Assembly: GCA_015143295.1 (NCBI GenBank)
Contig: CM026552.1
Coordinates: 62,800,944-62,864,943, forward strand
DNA from: Tetracentron sinense
Taxonomy: Eukaryota; Streptophyta; Magnoliopsida; Trochodendrales; Trochodendraceae
DNA length: 64,000 nt
Direction of reading: 5' to 3'
Shown here: one piece after another, positions 41,794-54,179 of the stretch
Position numbering within the stretch: the first letter of the stretch is position 1
Layout: the number at the start of each line of letters is the position of its first letter
Program-made: the position numbers and the translations under genes
Notes under the pieces: model-generated
The model's input: only the letters and a program-made list of their open reading frames with translations
Databases searched by the model: none
What the model was told of the DNA's origin: nothing

Positions 41794-42735
41794 CTAAAAT
41801 CTGATATTAACAAGAGCCGAAGAGTCCATACGGATCAAACCTTGTAAATGAATAGGGAAACCGATAATCTCTCTGAAAATTTTCATATCTTTCTTCAGGC
41901 AAGCCATTTTAGAAAGAAAGTCTGCTAGCTGATTATTCTCTCGAAAAGTATGCTTGAATATCAAATTGCATAAAGACTTTAATCTAATAATCTCTTTCCA
42001 CCAATACCAAGATTTCCACGGAGGATCCAGAATACCATTAATCACATCAATCACTATTTTGGAATCACTTTCCACCACCACATTATATAAACCAAAATTT
42101 TCACAAAACACGCATCCATCATAAACCGCCCTTAATTCAGCAATCATATTGGAATTCAAGCCATAGAATTTATAAAATCCTAGAAACAAGTTACCTTGTG
42201 CATCGCGAATAATACCACCACCTCCACTCTCTCCCGGGTTGTTCTTAGCAGCCCCATCTGTATTGAGTTTAAACCAACCTGGAGACGGGCAAACCCACTT
42301 GGTGATGATAGGCCTCTTATTTCTGGAACTAGTAACTTGAATATCAAAATAGGAGCCTAACTCTCTATCCTTGGAACTAAAATTTTTAGAGAACTTCCAG
42401 TTAATAGTAGATCCTTTCACCCATTCATTAATTCTATTCAAGATGACTTTGAGAGGCCTTTTGACATTATCATACCTTGATTTATTTCGAAAATTCCAGA
42501 GCTCCCAACACACAAATATAGGAACTACATTACAAAGAAATCCTCTAACCGAACCACTTAGACTTTCCTGAAAAAATCTCATAAGTCTAGTCTGAATAGA
42601 GTCTTCTTCAAAAAACCAAATATTCAAAGCAAACCCCACTTTTTTCCATAACTTAGATGCCAACTCACCTTTACAAAAAAGATGGGACAATGACTCACTG
42701 TTTGGGTTGAGACAACATTCACATTTGCTAGGCAA
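41794..42735 (-). pseudogene. LINE B ORF2 C-terminus: zf-RVT and RNase H
   Basis: An open 313-residue frame begins with the zf-RVT motif (KCECCLNPNSESLSHLFCKGE). After a linker (FVCWELWNFRNKSRYD) it has an RNase H domain with all four acids (NTDGAAKNNPGESGGGGI, AELRAVYDG, ESDSKIVID, QLADFLSKM). The frame is intact at this end. It is the C-terminal part of ORF2 of a LINE cut short at its 5' end, so it cannot act alone; RNase H would degrade RNA in the RNA-DNA hybrid during target-primed copying. It joins the RT region upstream only through frame breaks. Confidence 0.8.
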
Positions 42736-44155
42736 AAGATACCTTTGGATTGAACATTACTATCCACCGGAATAGCATTATGAAACAATTTCCAAATCAA
42801 TACTGAAATTTTTGAAGGAATACCTTTTTTCCAAATTACTTTGCCCCATCCAACTTTAGGGAAAACATCACGAACACACTCCCAGCAGGATTTAGAAGAA
42901 AATCTCCTCGAACTTTCTTTTTTCCAAATAATACGGTCTGCATGGGAAGATAAAATAATAGGCTTATGGGATAGATTTTGTTGCATATCTCTAGGAAGCA
43001 ACATCAGCTCCTCCTCACACCAATATCCTCTATTGAAGCTTTCTTGAACCATAGGAAAACATCATGGGCATTCCATAGCCACCTCAATCAACGAGGCCTC
43101 ATCCGACCAAATATCAAACCAGAAATTTGTAGCTTCACCATTGCCTACATTTACAGTTCAACATTGTACTCTTAACCCAACGCCCAATTTCCAGCCAAGA
43201 TTTCGAACCCTTCAAGAAGCTCTCAATCATCCAAGGATGGTTATTTTTCAGATATTTACTTCTGAAGTAGTTGCTCCACAAGCCCTTTTCAGAAATCAGC
43301 TTACAAGCCATTTTCATACGGAACGCCTTAGCTACATCTTCTAACTTTTGAATGCCTAAGCCGCCTTCTACACAAGGTTTAGTAATCTTCTTCCAAGAAA
43401 CCCAATGAGTTCTAGATCATTCCAGAAAAATGAACAAAAATAACTTTCAATTCTTCGAATAACGCCTAGAGGAATGTAGCAAGTCATCAAACTATGAAGA
43501 GGCATTGAAGATAACACATGCTTCAGCAGAACAGGCTTCCCTCCATTCGATAACATTTTTCCTTTCCAGCCTTCCATCTTATTCCTGATCTTGTCAATAA
43601 TATAATCAAAATAAACATTCTTAACCCGGCCGTTGAAAATCGGAATCCCCAAATAACGAAAAGGGAATTTATCAATTTTAAATCCACTACTGTTAACTAG
43701 ATTGCACCTTTCCGTTTCATTTTTTTTTCAGCCACATAAACCGCACTTTTATTCTTATTAATCCTTTGCCCTGAAGTAGCTTCATAATCAGTCAAGAATT
43801 TAAAAAGCTAAGTAATCGATCTTTTCTAACCATTGCAAAAGATGAGAGTGTCATCAGCGAACAATAAATGAGAAATAGGAATGGCAGTCTTCAACGACTT
43901 GTAATACCCCACTTTCCTGGCTATAAATATATTATTTAATCCTCTGCTCAAAACTTCTTCGGCCAAAATGAAAAGAGCTGGAGATAAAGGATCACCTTGC
44001 CTCAGACCCCTGGAAGACTTGAAAAAACCATGCAGACTACCATTGAGAATAACCGAGAAGAACGGAGAAGAAATGCACCCTTTGATAAGTCTCACAAAAT
44101 TGTCACTGAAGCCAAATTTCTTCATATGATTACACATTGTTAGTTCCATATAATG
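42736..44155 (-). pseudogene. LINE B ORF2, reverse transcriptase part, broken
   Basis: Minus strand from about 44155: LTMCNHMKKFGFSDNFVRLIKGCI, then GLRQGDPLSPALFILAEEVLSR, then the catalytic FADDTLIFCNG (about 43830-43860), all classical L1 RT motifs. Further frames give MGIPIFNGRVKNVYFDYIIDK and GKMLSNGGKPVLLKHVLSS (thumb), then SWLEIGRWVKS and a segment before the zf-RVT. Frame breaks lie near 43820, 43660, 43360, 43130 and 42650. The element starts inside RT, a typical 5' truncation from incomplete target-primed reverse transcription. Confidence 0.8.
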
Positions 44156-45899
44156 GAGTGATGAATCTCAATCACTGAGAGAAGGGTCTCTTGACTGAGA
44201 TGTGGATATAAGTAAGAAGTACTTATATTGCAACTGGATCGCTCAGTGGATACCCTTAGAAATATACTGTTTTTATATTTAAGGTAGTCCATTTGATAGA
44301 TTGTCCTTAACCTGAGAGGTCGACATCTTCTCTAGTATTTGCATATATAGCTTTGATGTAGCCAATTGTCAATGTCCAACACACCGGACTAAATACAGGC
44401 TCGTTGGGTTATGTGCTCTATATTAGAAGAAGTGTGTGTACGCTCAACAAGGATTCCACTACTCTTACAAAGTAATTAATATTGAGTTGATACTTGTCAA
44501 AACCAGACTTAAAAAACCCAGCACTGGTATTTATCGATGAAATGCTTTTATCGAGGAGTTTATTTTCTGTATAAAAGAAATGTAATTAATATTATTATTT
44601 CTTTTAAGAATTTCTAAAATGGAGGGACGCATCTGTAAACAAATCTTGAGATAGAAATACCTACAAGTAATTCTCTATTTTCTGGAGGTTAATCACATTG
44701 TGTTAATGGACATTATTGTGATTGGTGGAAGTCTAGGGATATAGATGAAATTCTATAATCTTAATGGAGTGATAGGAAAGGTGTTTCCTAGTAACAATGC
44801 TTTAACCAAAAGGTTGAGTACTTTGTACCACAACCGGAAATAGGAAATCCCTTTAGATCCCACACACAAGGACCTTCTTAAAGTATTCAATTTAATTATT
44901 AATTAAATTAATTAATTTCTCTAAGTGATCACTATATGGTATAGTGAAGCCCAATAAGGTGGAATCACATTGGATGTGAAAAACCAAATGGGTAGGACCC
45001 ATTGGGGATTTTGATAAAAGATCCATGAGTGACCTAAGGGTTTTTGAAACTCTCAAAAGGGCATGTGGAGTGGGGCCCAGCTAGGATGGGATGCCCACTT
45101 CAAGGAATAATCCTTTAATTAATTAGTTTCTAATTACTACTCCTTATTGGATAAGGTTAGTTAGTTACTAATTAAAGATTCCCTAATTGTTAGGGATTCT
45201 ATTAGTTTGTTACTAATCATTAATTAGTTAGTTACTAATTAAGATTTCTTATTGAATAAGGATATGGTTAGTTAGTTACTAATAGATAATGTTAGTTTCT
45301 ATTAATGATTAATCCTAATTAATTAGGAGAAATCAAGAATGGAAATAATGAGGAATTCTAATTGGATTAGAAAGAGGAAACTTGGGTTACAAGCAACCCA
45401 AGATAGCCTATTTAAAGAGTGGACGTCCAAGGCTTTGGGAAATTTTTTTTAAAATTCCAGATTTTTGGTCTCCCCTCTCCTTAGCCTCACACCCCTTTCT
45501 CTCTCTCTTCAGTGTACGGTCACCTCTCTCCCCCTTTCTCTTCTCTTGTCTTCTAGTTTGAAAATAAAGAAGAAGAAGATCAAGGTTCTTGATCATAAAG
45601 ATTGGATCTTTATTTCAAGATCCTAGAGTTGGAAATTTGGAAGGGCCATTAGCTTCCATTAGAGAAAGCTTTAAAGAAAAAGAAGGTTCGTGTGGATTGC
45701 GAAGGATACTTGACACTTGTGAAGCTTTGCCGGTCTACTGTTCTATCATGGATTTGACTTAACAATTTCAAAGTCGCAAAGGTGATTGTGATTTTAACCT
45801 TCATTGAATAAAATCAATTAGAATCTTAGTCAGATCTTGGGATTCAATGTATGCCTCCCAAGAACTGTTTTTCTTAAATTAAAAAGAGGCATACTTTCA
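44156..45899 (+). mobile_element. Solo LTR in CACTA, right part
   Basis: Continues the LTR after LINE B and ends CATACTTTCA, followed by the CTAAT target duplication. Without the LINE it is about 2.0 kb. No PBS, PPT or gene is seen. A region of TTAGTTACTAATTA-type repeats lies at 45110-45320. Confidence 0.65.
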
Positions 45900-45904
45900 C
45901 TAAT

Positions 45905-46347
45905 ATCCTATTAATAACATGAATTATCAACGTAAACATAAACTTTTTTACTAACTTTTCATATTCTGATTAAAAATTTTATTTTAATTATTTTAATGTC
46001 CAATCACGATTTATTAACAAATGTGATCGATGATCCACTCTATAAATACCTACAATCAGTCGATATTTTAGAGAATTGAGTTCAATTCAAAAGAATGTTC
46101 ACTTGTGTGTTGCTGTAATTTTGCTCTTGAATGTGTCATAGTGTTACATCAACACACTATAGTATCAGGTTGAACATCCTCAAATACTTGCAGAAAATCT
46201 TGATGTTGTTTACATAAGTTTTTGTGGTGGTACTACAGTGTGTGTTGTAACTTCCAAGAGTAGAGTAACAACAACATATATGACTGTGCACTCCAAAACA
46301 TTCTACTTGGATATTTTAGAGAGTTGAGTTCTATTGGAAATGAATTA
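45905..46347 (+). mobile_element. CACTA transposon, continued
   Basis: Resumes after the LTR with an AT-rich stretch and one more pair of subterminal motifs (AATCACGATTTATTAACAAATGTGATCG near 46003, given here as ATCACGA and TGTGATCG). A TATA box follows (TATAAATACC near 46041), with a plausible leader of a transposase gene. It is cut by LINE C. No transposase is visible. Confidence 0.5.
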
Positions 46348-46613
46348 CTTTTTCTTAAAAATAAAATCCACTCAAAGGGAGCGGGGGGTTTGGCAAACCC
46401 CTACCAGTTTATTAATATAAAGAAAAATGTGGGGGACATAAAACCTTACCCCTACAAAGATACCTCAAGGGGACAACATAAAACCTTACCCCTACCAAGA
46501 CTCCACAAGGGGGGGACATAAAACCAAAACCCCTAAAACGACACAAAGTGTAGGGGGAATTAAAAACCCCCTAACCAATACGAGGACATCAACTATAGCA
46601 AAACATAAAAACA
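46348..46613 (-). mobile_element. LINE C, 3' end and 3' UTR
   Basis: T-rich start, then GGGGGGTTTGGCAAACCCC and three GGGGGACATAAAACC blocks (46433, 46466, 46510). Closest to LINE A. Confidence 0.75.
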
Positions 46614-47831
46614 TTAAGACAATCTAATGTTTCCCAAACCCACTTTATCCAGGAAAAGAAGGGATCTGAGGTGAGAGGGATTATCCTGACTAGATAGAAT
46701 TAAACCTGAATTTTGGAGATCACATCCGAGATTGGCTAAAAAATCAGCTACCGAATTAGCTTCCCTGTAGATATGAGAAATAGAGGGGCAAATATTCATA
46801 ACTTTTTTATATCGTTGGATTCCAATACCAAGCACTCCAGGAATGAGTACATTTTCCATTCCAGGCTTCCACAAGAGTTTTTGAATCTGATTCAACCTCA
46901 ATCTGCTAGAACGCATAATTATGGCAAAGAGTAATACCATTATGCAGAGCTCTAGTCTCCACAAAAAAAACTAGAACAGTTGCCCTAAAATGCATAAAAA
47001 ACGGCTAACATCTCACCATGATGATTACGAATAATCCCTCCACCACCTGCTAAACTAGGATTGCCTCTTGAAGCTCCATCTATATTCAATTTTATTTTGC
47101 CCTGTAAAGGCAGACCCCATTTGACTAAGGAAATAGTATTTCTTTGTAGAGAAACAGGAGATTCAATGCTAAAAATTGATAAATCCTATCTTTTCCTATT
47201 AGGTATTCAGCCCAAATCTTCAATCCAGTTCTTGATACGATCAATAATAAGCCCAGAAGGTTTCCGAACTCCTTTGAATCTACGCACACATCTTTCTTTC
47301 CAAATCTCCCATATTATAATAAGAGGAAGTAGAATAAAGAGCTCATTTTGCAGGCTATCATAGGCTCAGAACCATCGCATAATCAGACATTGGATGGTAT
47401 CACTTGGTTGTAACATAATAGAGCAATGGCTAGCAAAATATCTCCATATACTTTCTGCAATATCACTAAGAAAAAGCAGGTGAGACAGTGATTCAATATT
47501 TCCAGAATTACAACAAGTGCAACAACTAACTAAAGAAATTCCAGTAGATTGAACCATGGTATCAGTGGAGACTGCACCATACATAACCTTCCACCCGAAG
47601 ATTTGAATTATTTTTAGAGTAATAGGTTTCCAAATATACTTACTCCAGTCTTTACGACTATGAGTTTGTCTAATAGAATCCCAAGCAGATTTAACAAAAA
47701 ACTTACCTTTCGAACTAGGATTCTAGATAAATGCATCTTCAGATTCTGAACCGAAAACACCTGTAGGCCCAGGGTTATATCTATCTTCAATTGGTCAGGA
47801 AGAAAATCATTAACCAAATTAAAATCCCATG
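46614..47831 (-). pseudogene. LINE C ORF2 C-terminus (RNase H and zf-RVT), broken
   Basis: Same family as LINE A. Minus strand from 47831: WDFN.VNDFLPDQLK, then zf-RVT (SCCTCCNSGNIESLSHLLF, within 47366-47584), a linker, then RNase H pieces ending in EANSVADFLANLGCDLQ (46614-46964). Stops and frame changes disrupt RNase H (near 46965 and 47190). The sequence is cut at a TGG codon by element H at about 47832; LINE A reads on through the same point (9890). If more of LINE C exists, it lies beyond the right end of the window. Confidence 0.75.
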
Positions 47832-49457
47832 TGTGATCACGGATTTTAGCACCTGCGGGTCATGATTAGAGTCGCCACCTATTAATTTAGAAGAGATAAG
47901 TCCCCGTGTAGCGGATAAGGTCTTGGTCTGCTTTAGAGTTCTAAGTAAAAGGTTCGATTAAGTTCGAGGAAGCTGTTAAGCACCCCGAGACTTCCATTTT
48001 ACAATGGTTCCCTACTTTCTAGGTGTAAGTCAATTTTAATCAATTTTGTTCAAATGCCTAAGTGTTTAACATAATACTAATCTAAGAAAGAAAAACTAAA
48101 TAGGGTCGAACCCGGGTTGGGTTGCCTACATACTCACAATGGTGAGATCAGACCGAGTGTAGTTCTAACACATGAGCCCGTGCCGAGGCTAAGGGGTGTG
48201 TGTGTGCGCACTAAGGGTGGCTAAGGATCTAACCCGGAGGTTAGGGTTTGGTTGACCGGGTTGGTCAAGTGAATGGTTTAGACCTGGTAGGCCTAAGGTT
48301 AGTCTGGTAGACTAGGGTTGGGCCCAGTAGGCCAAGGGGTAAGTCTGGTAGACTAGAATGAGGCCCGATAGGCCAAGAGGTGGATTTAATCGAGGTTAGG
48401 ATGGCTAATCGGGGGCTAAGGGTCAAATTAACCATGGTTAATGTTACTAACCACAGTTGAGGGTGATCAAGTTGGGCCCCATAGGCCAAGGGTGAGCCTG
48501 GAAGGCAGCAAGATGAGGCCCGATAGGCCAAAAGGGTATTTAACCGGGGTTAGGGTTACTAACTGGAGTTAAAAGGGAAGTCAACCACAGCTAGGACTGC
48601 TAACCATGGTAAAAATGCCCAAAAGTAGAACAATTTGGTCTTAAAACAATTGAAAATGTTTTTTAGCATTTTTTCAGATTTTCCAAGGGTTAAAGGGTGC
48701 TTAACCATGATTAAAGTTAACTAAGGTTAGGTTAACCCTAGTTAAGAGGTCTAGGCAAGTCAGGGTGGGCCCAGATAGTATGGTAGGGCCTAAAATGGCC
48801 TCCTACCTGGTCTGGGCCCTGTGCAAAGCCCAAAAATCAGAAAAATAGATAATGGCGGTAAAGATATTACCGCCATTACCAAACATTTTCAGGGTGATTT
48901 TGCTGCTCTAGGGTATAGGTTAGTGGTGAACCCAAGGATCAAGGACCCATGGCATGGGTATAAGAGAATTCCATGAACATCCTGGGCCTGTGGTGGGCCC
49001 AGGGGATAGACTGAAGTGGGCCCCACAGTGGGCTGAACACACTGTGGTTGGTAAACTGAAATGGCGGTAGAGTATCTACTGCCATTATGCATTGTTTCTA
49101 TTTTGAGGCTTTTTAACCATGGTTAAGCAGCAAAGTGAACCCTAGAAGGACCAAAGTAGATAGCTAAGGGTCTGGGGAGTTCATCCATGGTCCTGGAATG
49201 GACCAGGGTCCACCCATATGGGTGCTACAGCTACTATCCTGAGGAATGTCAGGAATGACTGTAATTAGTCTACCGTCATTCCTGGAATTTTCCATAAAAT
49301 TTTTTTCCTCGACGGGGGCTGCACCAAGGTGTTTCAAGGGATCCCTCATGGCCTGAGGGACCCCCAGAAGGCTAAGGGGAGTACCACATAAGTGGGGGTC
49401 TTGAACCTATGTTGGAAACCTCAAGGGGGTTCCCCTTTACCTATGAGTAAGGTAGGG
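47832..49457 (+). mobile_element. LTR-like element H, left part
   Basis: Starts TGTGATCACGGATTTTAGC at the break in LINE C. It contains many short repeats (AGGCCCGATAGGCCAA, TTAACCATGGTTAA) and three ATGGCGGTA/TACCGCCAT inverted repeats. I see no gene. The start and an AGAGTCGCCACC block resemble LTRs of Tat/Ogre-type gypsy elements, but I cannot confirm this. It resumes at 61166 after gypsy C. Confidence 0.45.
48850..49283. repeat. Three 27-33-bp inverted repeats in element H
   Basis: 48850-48876 (AATGGCGGTAA/TTACCGCCATT-like arms), 49060-49086 (AATGGCGGTAG/CTACTGCCATT) and 49251-49283 (AGGAATGACTGTA/TACCGTCATTCCT). A fourth lies at 61608-61634, on the other side of the gypsy C insertion. 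Confidence 0.8.
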
Positions 49458-51315
49458 TGTCGCGACCCAAAATACCCCCTAGGAGTTAGGGATACATTGA
49501 CTCGTGACCGCCGTATCATACCTCCAGTATAATACATAAGGCACACGTGGAGACCTCTCAGAAACACAAACATATCTAGCGAAAGCGATATAGAATACAC
49601 AGTGGAATAAAATACTAAACATAGCAGAAGCAAAGCGATACTCCTATAACTCAGTTCAAGTATGAACCAACAAAAGTATATACATGTGAGAAACCCAAAA
49701 GTGGAGTGGACAAACCCCACACTCTCATAACAAAATAACATCTTAATGTTCTAAGTCTGCCGATCAACAAAAGTCGAAGTCTCGACACCTATCTATAGGA
49801 CCATCGTCCTGATAATGATCCATGGAAGGCTCCGGGTTGAAGTACTCTTCCTCCAACCATGGTTCCATGCCACATATGTCAAATGGAGCCCGAGCACCTG
49901 CCGATGATAACAAATATCGGTTGAGCGTGGAATACTCAGCGTATACAAACTAATAACAATAAAGCATTAAGCATAGAGCATACGAATCCTGGAGAATGAA
50001 ATCCGTAAAACATGTAAGAGCGTGGAAACCTTGAAATAACATGTGAGATGAGGTTCGAAACCAAAACCAAAACCAAAACTGTAACCGTGTGAGTCATGCG
50101 ATAATCATAGCCTTGTGAGTTCTTGTGAGTTCATGGAGTTACTTAGAGTCATTATGATCCGTAGAGACATGGAGATACCATAGAGCACAACATAGAGCAT
50201 ATCCTTAGAGATCTTAGAGCGTTACATTTATGATTCGTAGAGCTTATGAGATGATCTTAGAGCTTATCATAGAGTTCCTTGTGAGCATTGTATGATCCGT
50301 AGAGCTTGTGAAACGATCTTAGAGAAATCATAGAGTTACTTAGAATCATTCCTTATTAGTCTTTTTGTGAAAAACATATTTTCATACGTTGAGAAATCGA
50401 TGGAAAACATCGATTCATGCGAGACATGCGAGCATATGAACATATGAGGGTAATAATCATATTTAAGCATCAAAATCCCTTAGAGGTATTTCATCAAACA
50501 CTTAGAGTGCACCATAACGATAACTTACATCCAACATGGTATAACATCCTTCCATACCATAGCAAATCAAGGAATATGTAGCATGGAGTAAGAAGAATCA
50601 TATTTAACAAATAGTAGGATTGCAAGATTGGTAGTAGAGTGTATCTACCTTGGTAAAATGAACGTCTTTGATTCCCACAAGCTGGAACAAGCAAGAAGCG
50701 TGAGTTCTTGGTTGAGAATCACCAAAAACAATGGAAGAACTTGATCTTCCACAAGCTTGAACAATCACCAAGCTCCTCTCCTTCTTCTCTCTCTCAAAAA
50801 TATGCACTAAGGGTTTCTGAAACCCCAGCCTTTATATAGGCAAAGGGTGGTGGCTAAAGTCTTAAACACCCTTAATGAAGAAAATCTGCGTATAACCGAT
50901 CGATCAGTGGTACAGACCGAGTGATCGGTGGCTTACTGGTCGATCGGTTGTTTCAACCAAGAGATCGGTTGAAAACACCCTCTCTGGAAAATTTCCTCAT
51001 ACAAAAAAGTTAACCAGTCGATAGCCTTTGATCGATCGGTAGTTGACCGGTCGATCGGAGGATGGCACCGAGCGATCGGTGGACCCCTTTTTTTCTGCAA
51101 AACCCTGTCCGATTACTTGAAAATCCTCCAATATCATTCTAACACTATTTTATGCTTAATACATGCTCCTTAGTGATATCTAGGCCCATTGAAACATGTA
51201 CGCCATAAATCCAAACTCGTATATTAACATAAAGCCCATTAGTGCGCAAAACTACACTTGAGCACTATTCACACACTATTCATCACTTAGTGCATTAAAG
51301 ATTCGGGGCTCTACA
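49458..51315 (-). mobile_element. Gypsy C 3' LTR
   Basis: 1858 bp, plus-strand ends TGTCGCGACCC and GGGGCTCTACA. Left flank TAGGG (49453-49457). Hairpin at 49920-49940, a GATCCGTAGAGCTTGTGA-type minisatellite (about 50050-50350), and a palindrome cluster (50895-51080). It differs from the 5' LTR by a few percent, so it is clearly older than G. No gene is seen. Confidence 0.9.
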
Positions 51316-51389
51316 TCCCTCCCCCCTTACAATAATTTTATCCTCGAAATTAGAATGACACCAAAACATACCAGAACCAAAATACAAAA
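51316..51389 (-). other. Gypsy C polypurine tract and 3' untranslated end
   Basis: Minus-strand TAAGGGGGGAGGGA adjoins the LTR (51316-51329), followed by the conserved ATTTTATCCTCGAAATTAG. It ends with CAAAA (51385-51389), the target site of the solo LTR. Confidence 0.85.
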
Positions 51390-51883
51390 TGTAGAGCCCC
51401 GGACCTTTTCACATTTAATGCATGACACTTTCGTTGCCATTTTGCCTTTAAAGAGGTATAATTAACAAATAAGGAAGAAATTGGAAATTTTGAAATGTCA
51501 GAAATGTTCCTTTTTGAAGTACGAACCCAACGCAAGTTGAATCATCAAAATCGGACAAACGAGTCAAAAGATATGGCCAAAACAGTCTGGACCTGCAGGC
51601 AATCGTAGCTCGGAAGGCACTAAGGACGTAGCTCTGATAACGTGCTCTGACAATGTGCTCTGATAAGGCACAGACAACGCATAGACAATGTACTCTGATA
51701 ATGTAGCTTGAGCTCTGATGACGTAGCTTGAGCTCTGATAACGTATACGTTGTGCATCCGTTGTGCAGCAGACAACGGGTGCGTCGTGCAGCAGACAACG
51801 TGTACGTTGTACAGCTCACGACGGGCACGTTGTACATAAGACAACGGAAAATGAGCTCAGCACTATGCACAACACAACGTGAC

Positions 51884-52184
51884 AACGTGTTCGGCACTGT
51901 TCACAGCACAACGTGTTTGGCACTGTTCACAGCACAACGTGTTTGGCACTGTTCACAGCACAACGTGTTCGACACTGTTCACAGCACAACGTGTTCGGCA
52001 CTGTTCACAGCACAATGTGTTCGGCACTGTTCATAGCACAACGTGTTCGGCACTGTTCACAGCACAACGTGTTCGGCACTGTTCACAGAACAACGTGTTT
52101 GGCACTATTCACAACACAACGTGTTCGACACTATTCACAGCACAACGTGTTTGGCACTATTCACAGCTCAACATGTTCGGCACT
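51884..52184. repeat. 26-bp tandem array, about 11.5 units
   Basis: Unit GTTCACAGCACAACGTG plus TTCGGCACT. It sits between the flanks GGACCTGCAGGCAA (left) and TTTTGCAGAAA (right), which in the LTR at 1-2193 enclose the CGATCG cluster. Just before it, ACGT-core motifs (GACAACGTGTACGTTGTACA, 51774-51793) fill 51600-51850. Confidence 0.92.
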
Positions 52185-53097
52185 CGTGTTTTTGCAGAAA
52201 GTTTAGTAAGGGTATTATGGTCTTTTGGTCGGTTCACTCTTACCTTAAGAGTTTAACCCGAGCCTTTAGGGCTTCATTTCGACACTTAGAGAGATTGGGA
52301 GATAAGAAGAGAGGAGAGGGCGATTCCTAAACCTAGGGTTTCCATTTTGGAGAGAAATCAAGGGGTTTGTGAACCCACACTCAACTCAAGCCCATTTTGC
52401 TTCAAGATCAAGGCACAAGCTCGTGAGGAGCATCTCCTCAAGCTAGGGCAGCACCTCACGGTCGTTTTTGGAAAGGGTTTCTTCCTCATTTCTTCAAGGT
52501 CGGTACTTCTTACTACCCTCCTAGTTATAGCTTCCCTTTTTCCTTTGTTTCTCCTTGATTTCCTTCACTTATATATGTGTTATGAGATTGGTGGTATGAA
52601 TGGTGAATGGAGATGGATGTTGGCGAATGGATGCCGTGTGAATGATGTGATGAACGAATGGGTAAGGGCATTGTACTAATCATAAACATACAAGTATGTT
52701 GTGATGGTGAACCCACCTAGAAAAAGCATGATGTAGGTTTAACGAATAATGAACACACCATGTTTGATGAAATGCCAAGGTGAATAAAATGAGTTGTAAA
52801 TTAGGAAATGCATGCCTAATAAATTATGAATATTGCTAGGGCCTATGATAGTGTGTTTCTTGCTTTCCCGAAATGATATGAATATTACATTGCTCAATCA
52901 TTGATGTTATATGTGTTGTGAAATTACCCAAATGTCATATTTAAATTTAAATGCAAGTATGTACACGGTTCCCACGAGCACGGCATGCATGACATGATTT
53001 ATCGAGGTTTTCAAGAACATGGTTAGAGGTGGGACATATCCTACGATATGTTTTACCTCGCTCTTGGCAAGGACAAGTCAATCATGCATTATCATAA

Positions 53098-53410
53098 GAA
53101 GGGTCTCCCTTCCCTCGCAAGTACATACATATCATAAGAAGGGTTTCCCTTCCCTCGCAAGTACATCTCACAAGGACATCTCACAAGTGAAAGGACATGA
53201 CATGAGCATTTAGAAAGAAGGGTCTCCCTTCCCTCACAAGTAGTTTACTTTTCCAAGCATGATACAAGCATGACATGACACGGCATGACAAGCATGAGCA
53301 TTTTAGGAAGAAGGGACTCCCTTCCCTCACAAGTAGATTACTTTTCCGAACAAGCAAGCATGATACATGACATGACAAGCATGGGCATTCAGGAAGAAGG
53401 GTCTCCCTTC
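53098..53410 (+). repeat. Five GAAGGG-NNN-CCCTTC hairpins
   Basis: At 53098-53112, 53138-53152, 53217-53231, 53310-53324 and 53396-53410. Arms are invariant while loops vary (TCT, TTT, ACT), and spacers differ in length. Confidence 0.85.
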
Positions 53411-54179
53411 CCTCACAAGTAGTTTACTTTTCCAAGCAAACATGACTTGGCATGACATACATGACACGCATGATACGATAAGATAAGACAAACATGACAA
53501 GTTTTCAAGCACGGAAATGGTATTTTCAGTCAAGTCAAGTGCACGGTGTTTTCAAGGGTGTTATCGGCTTTTCATGAAATGCAAGCATGATTATAAATTG
53601 CCTTATTTCCTTGTTATGATATTGATGGCTCCTGCTTTATATATGTGAAATGCTTCCTGCTTCCTATACTGCTATGGTTTTGCTATGACTATTGGTTAGT
53701 ATTTAGTACCCGCTGAGTATTCCATGCTCAGCCGTACTTCTCATGTCGGCAGGTTCTGAGGGAGCTGCTGCTCCATTTGATGTTTGTACTCCTGGTCCAT
53801 GGGTGGAAGAGGAGTACGTCGAGGAGCCTTTGGAGGAACCTCCCGTAGAGGGTTATCAGTAGGTGGTATTAGATTCTGAGTGAATAACGGTGGGTGAGAT
53901 GAGAGATATACATTCATGTATTTTGGCGGGTCTATCCGCACTTTCTTTTGGTTACTTTTTGTATAAACTTGGATTTGCGTATGTATATACATAGAGGTTT
54001 GGTAGACTTCCGCTGTGCTTTATGGTTATGTTTCCGCTATAATGTCCTCTATTGTATATGCTCTGTGGGTTTTGCAGGTTGTTTGTCAAGCAAGTCATGT
54101 AAGCCATGATTAGTCGTCCAAAGTTCACTCTAACTCCTAGGGTGGGTTTTGGGTCGCGACACAAAACCAATAAGGAAAA

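Larger units (their letters stand above)
51390..54161 (+). mobile_element. Solo LTR (family A) inserted in gypsy C
   Basis: TGTAGAGCCCC ... GGTCGCGACA, 2772 bp, flanked by CAAAA (51385-51389 and 54162-54166). It holds a 26-bp array, five GAAGGG/CCCTTC hairpins (53098-53410) and the conserved hairpin (53712-53732). It has no PBS, PPT or internal region. Long open frames in the 26-bp array are artefacts of the repeat period. Confidence 0.92.

Noticed and set aside
51728..52256. Open frames with repeats such as TTCSALFTAQRV
   Set aside because: Translation of a 26-bp tandem array in an LTR. The same peptide appears in all three frames shifted, which shows it is a repeat artefact.
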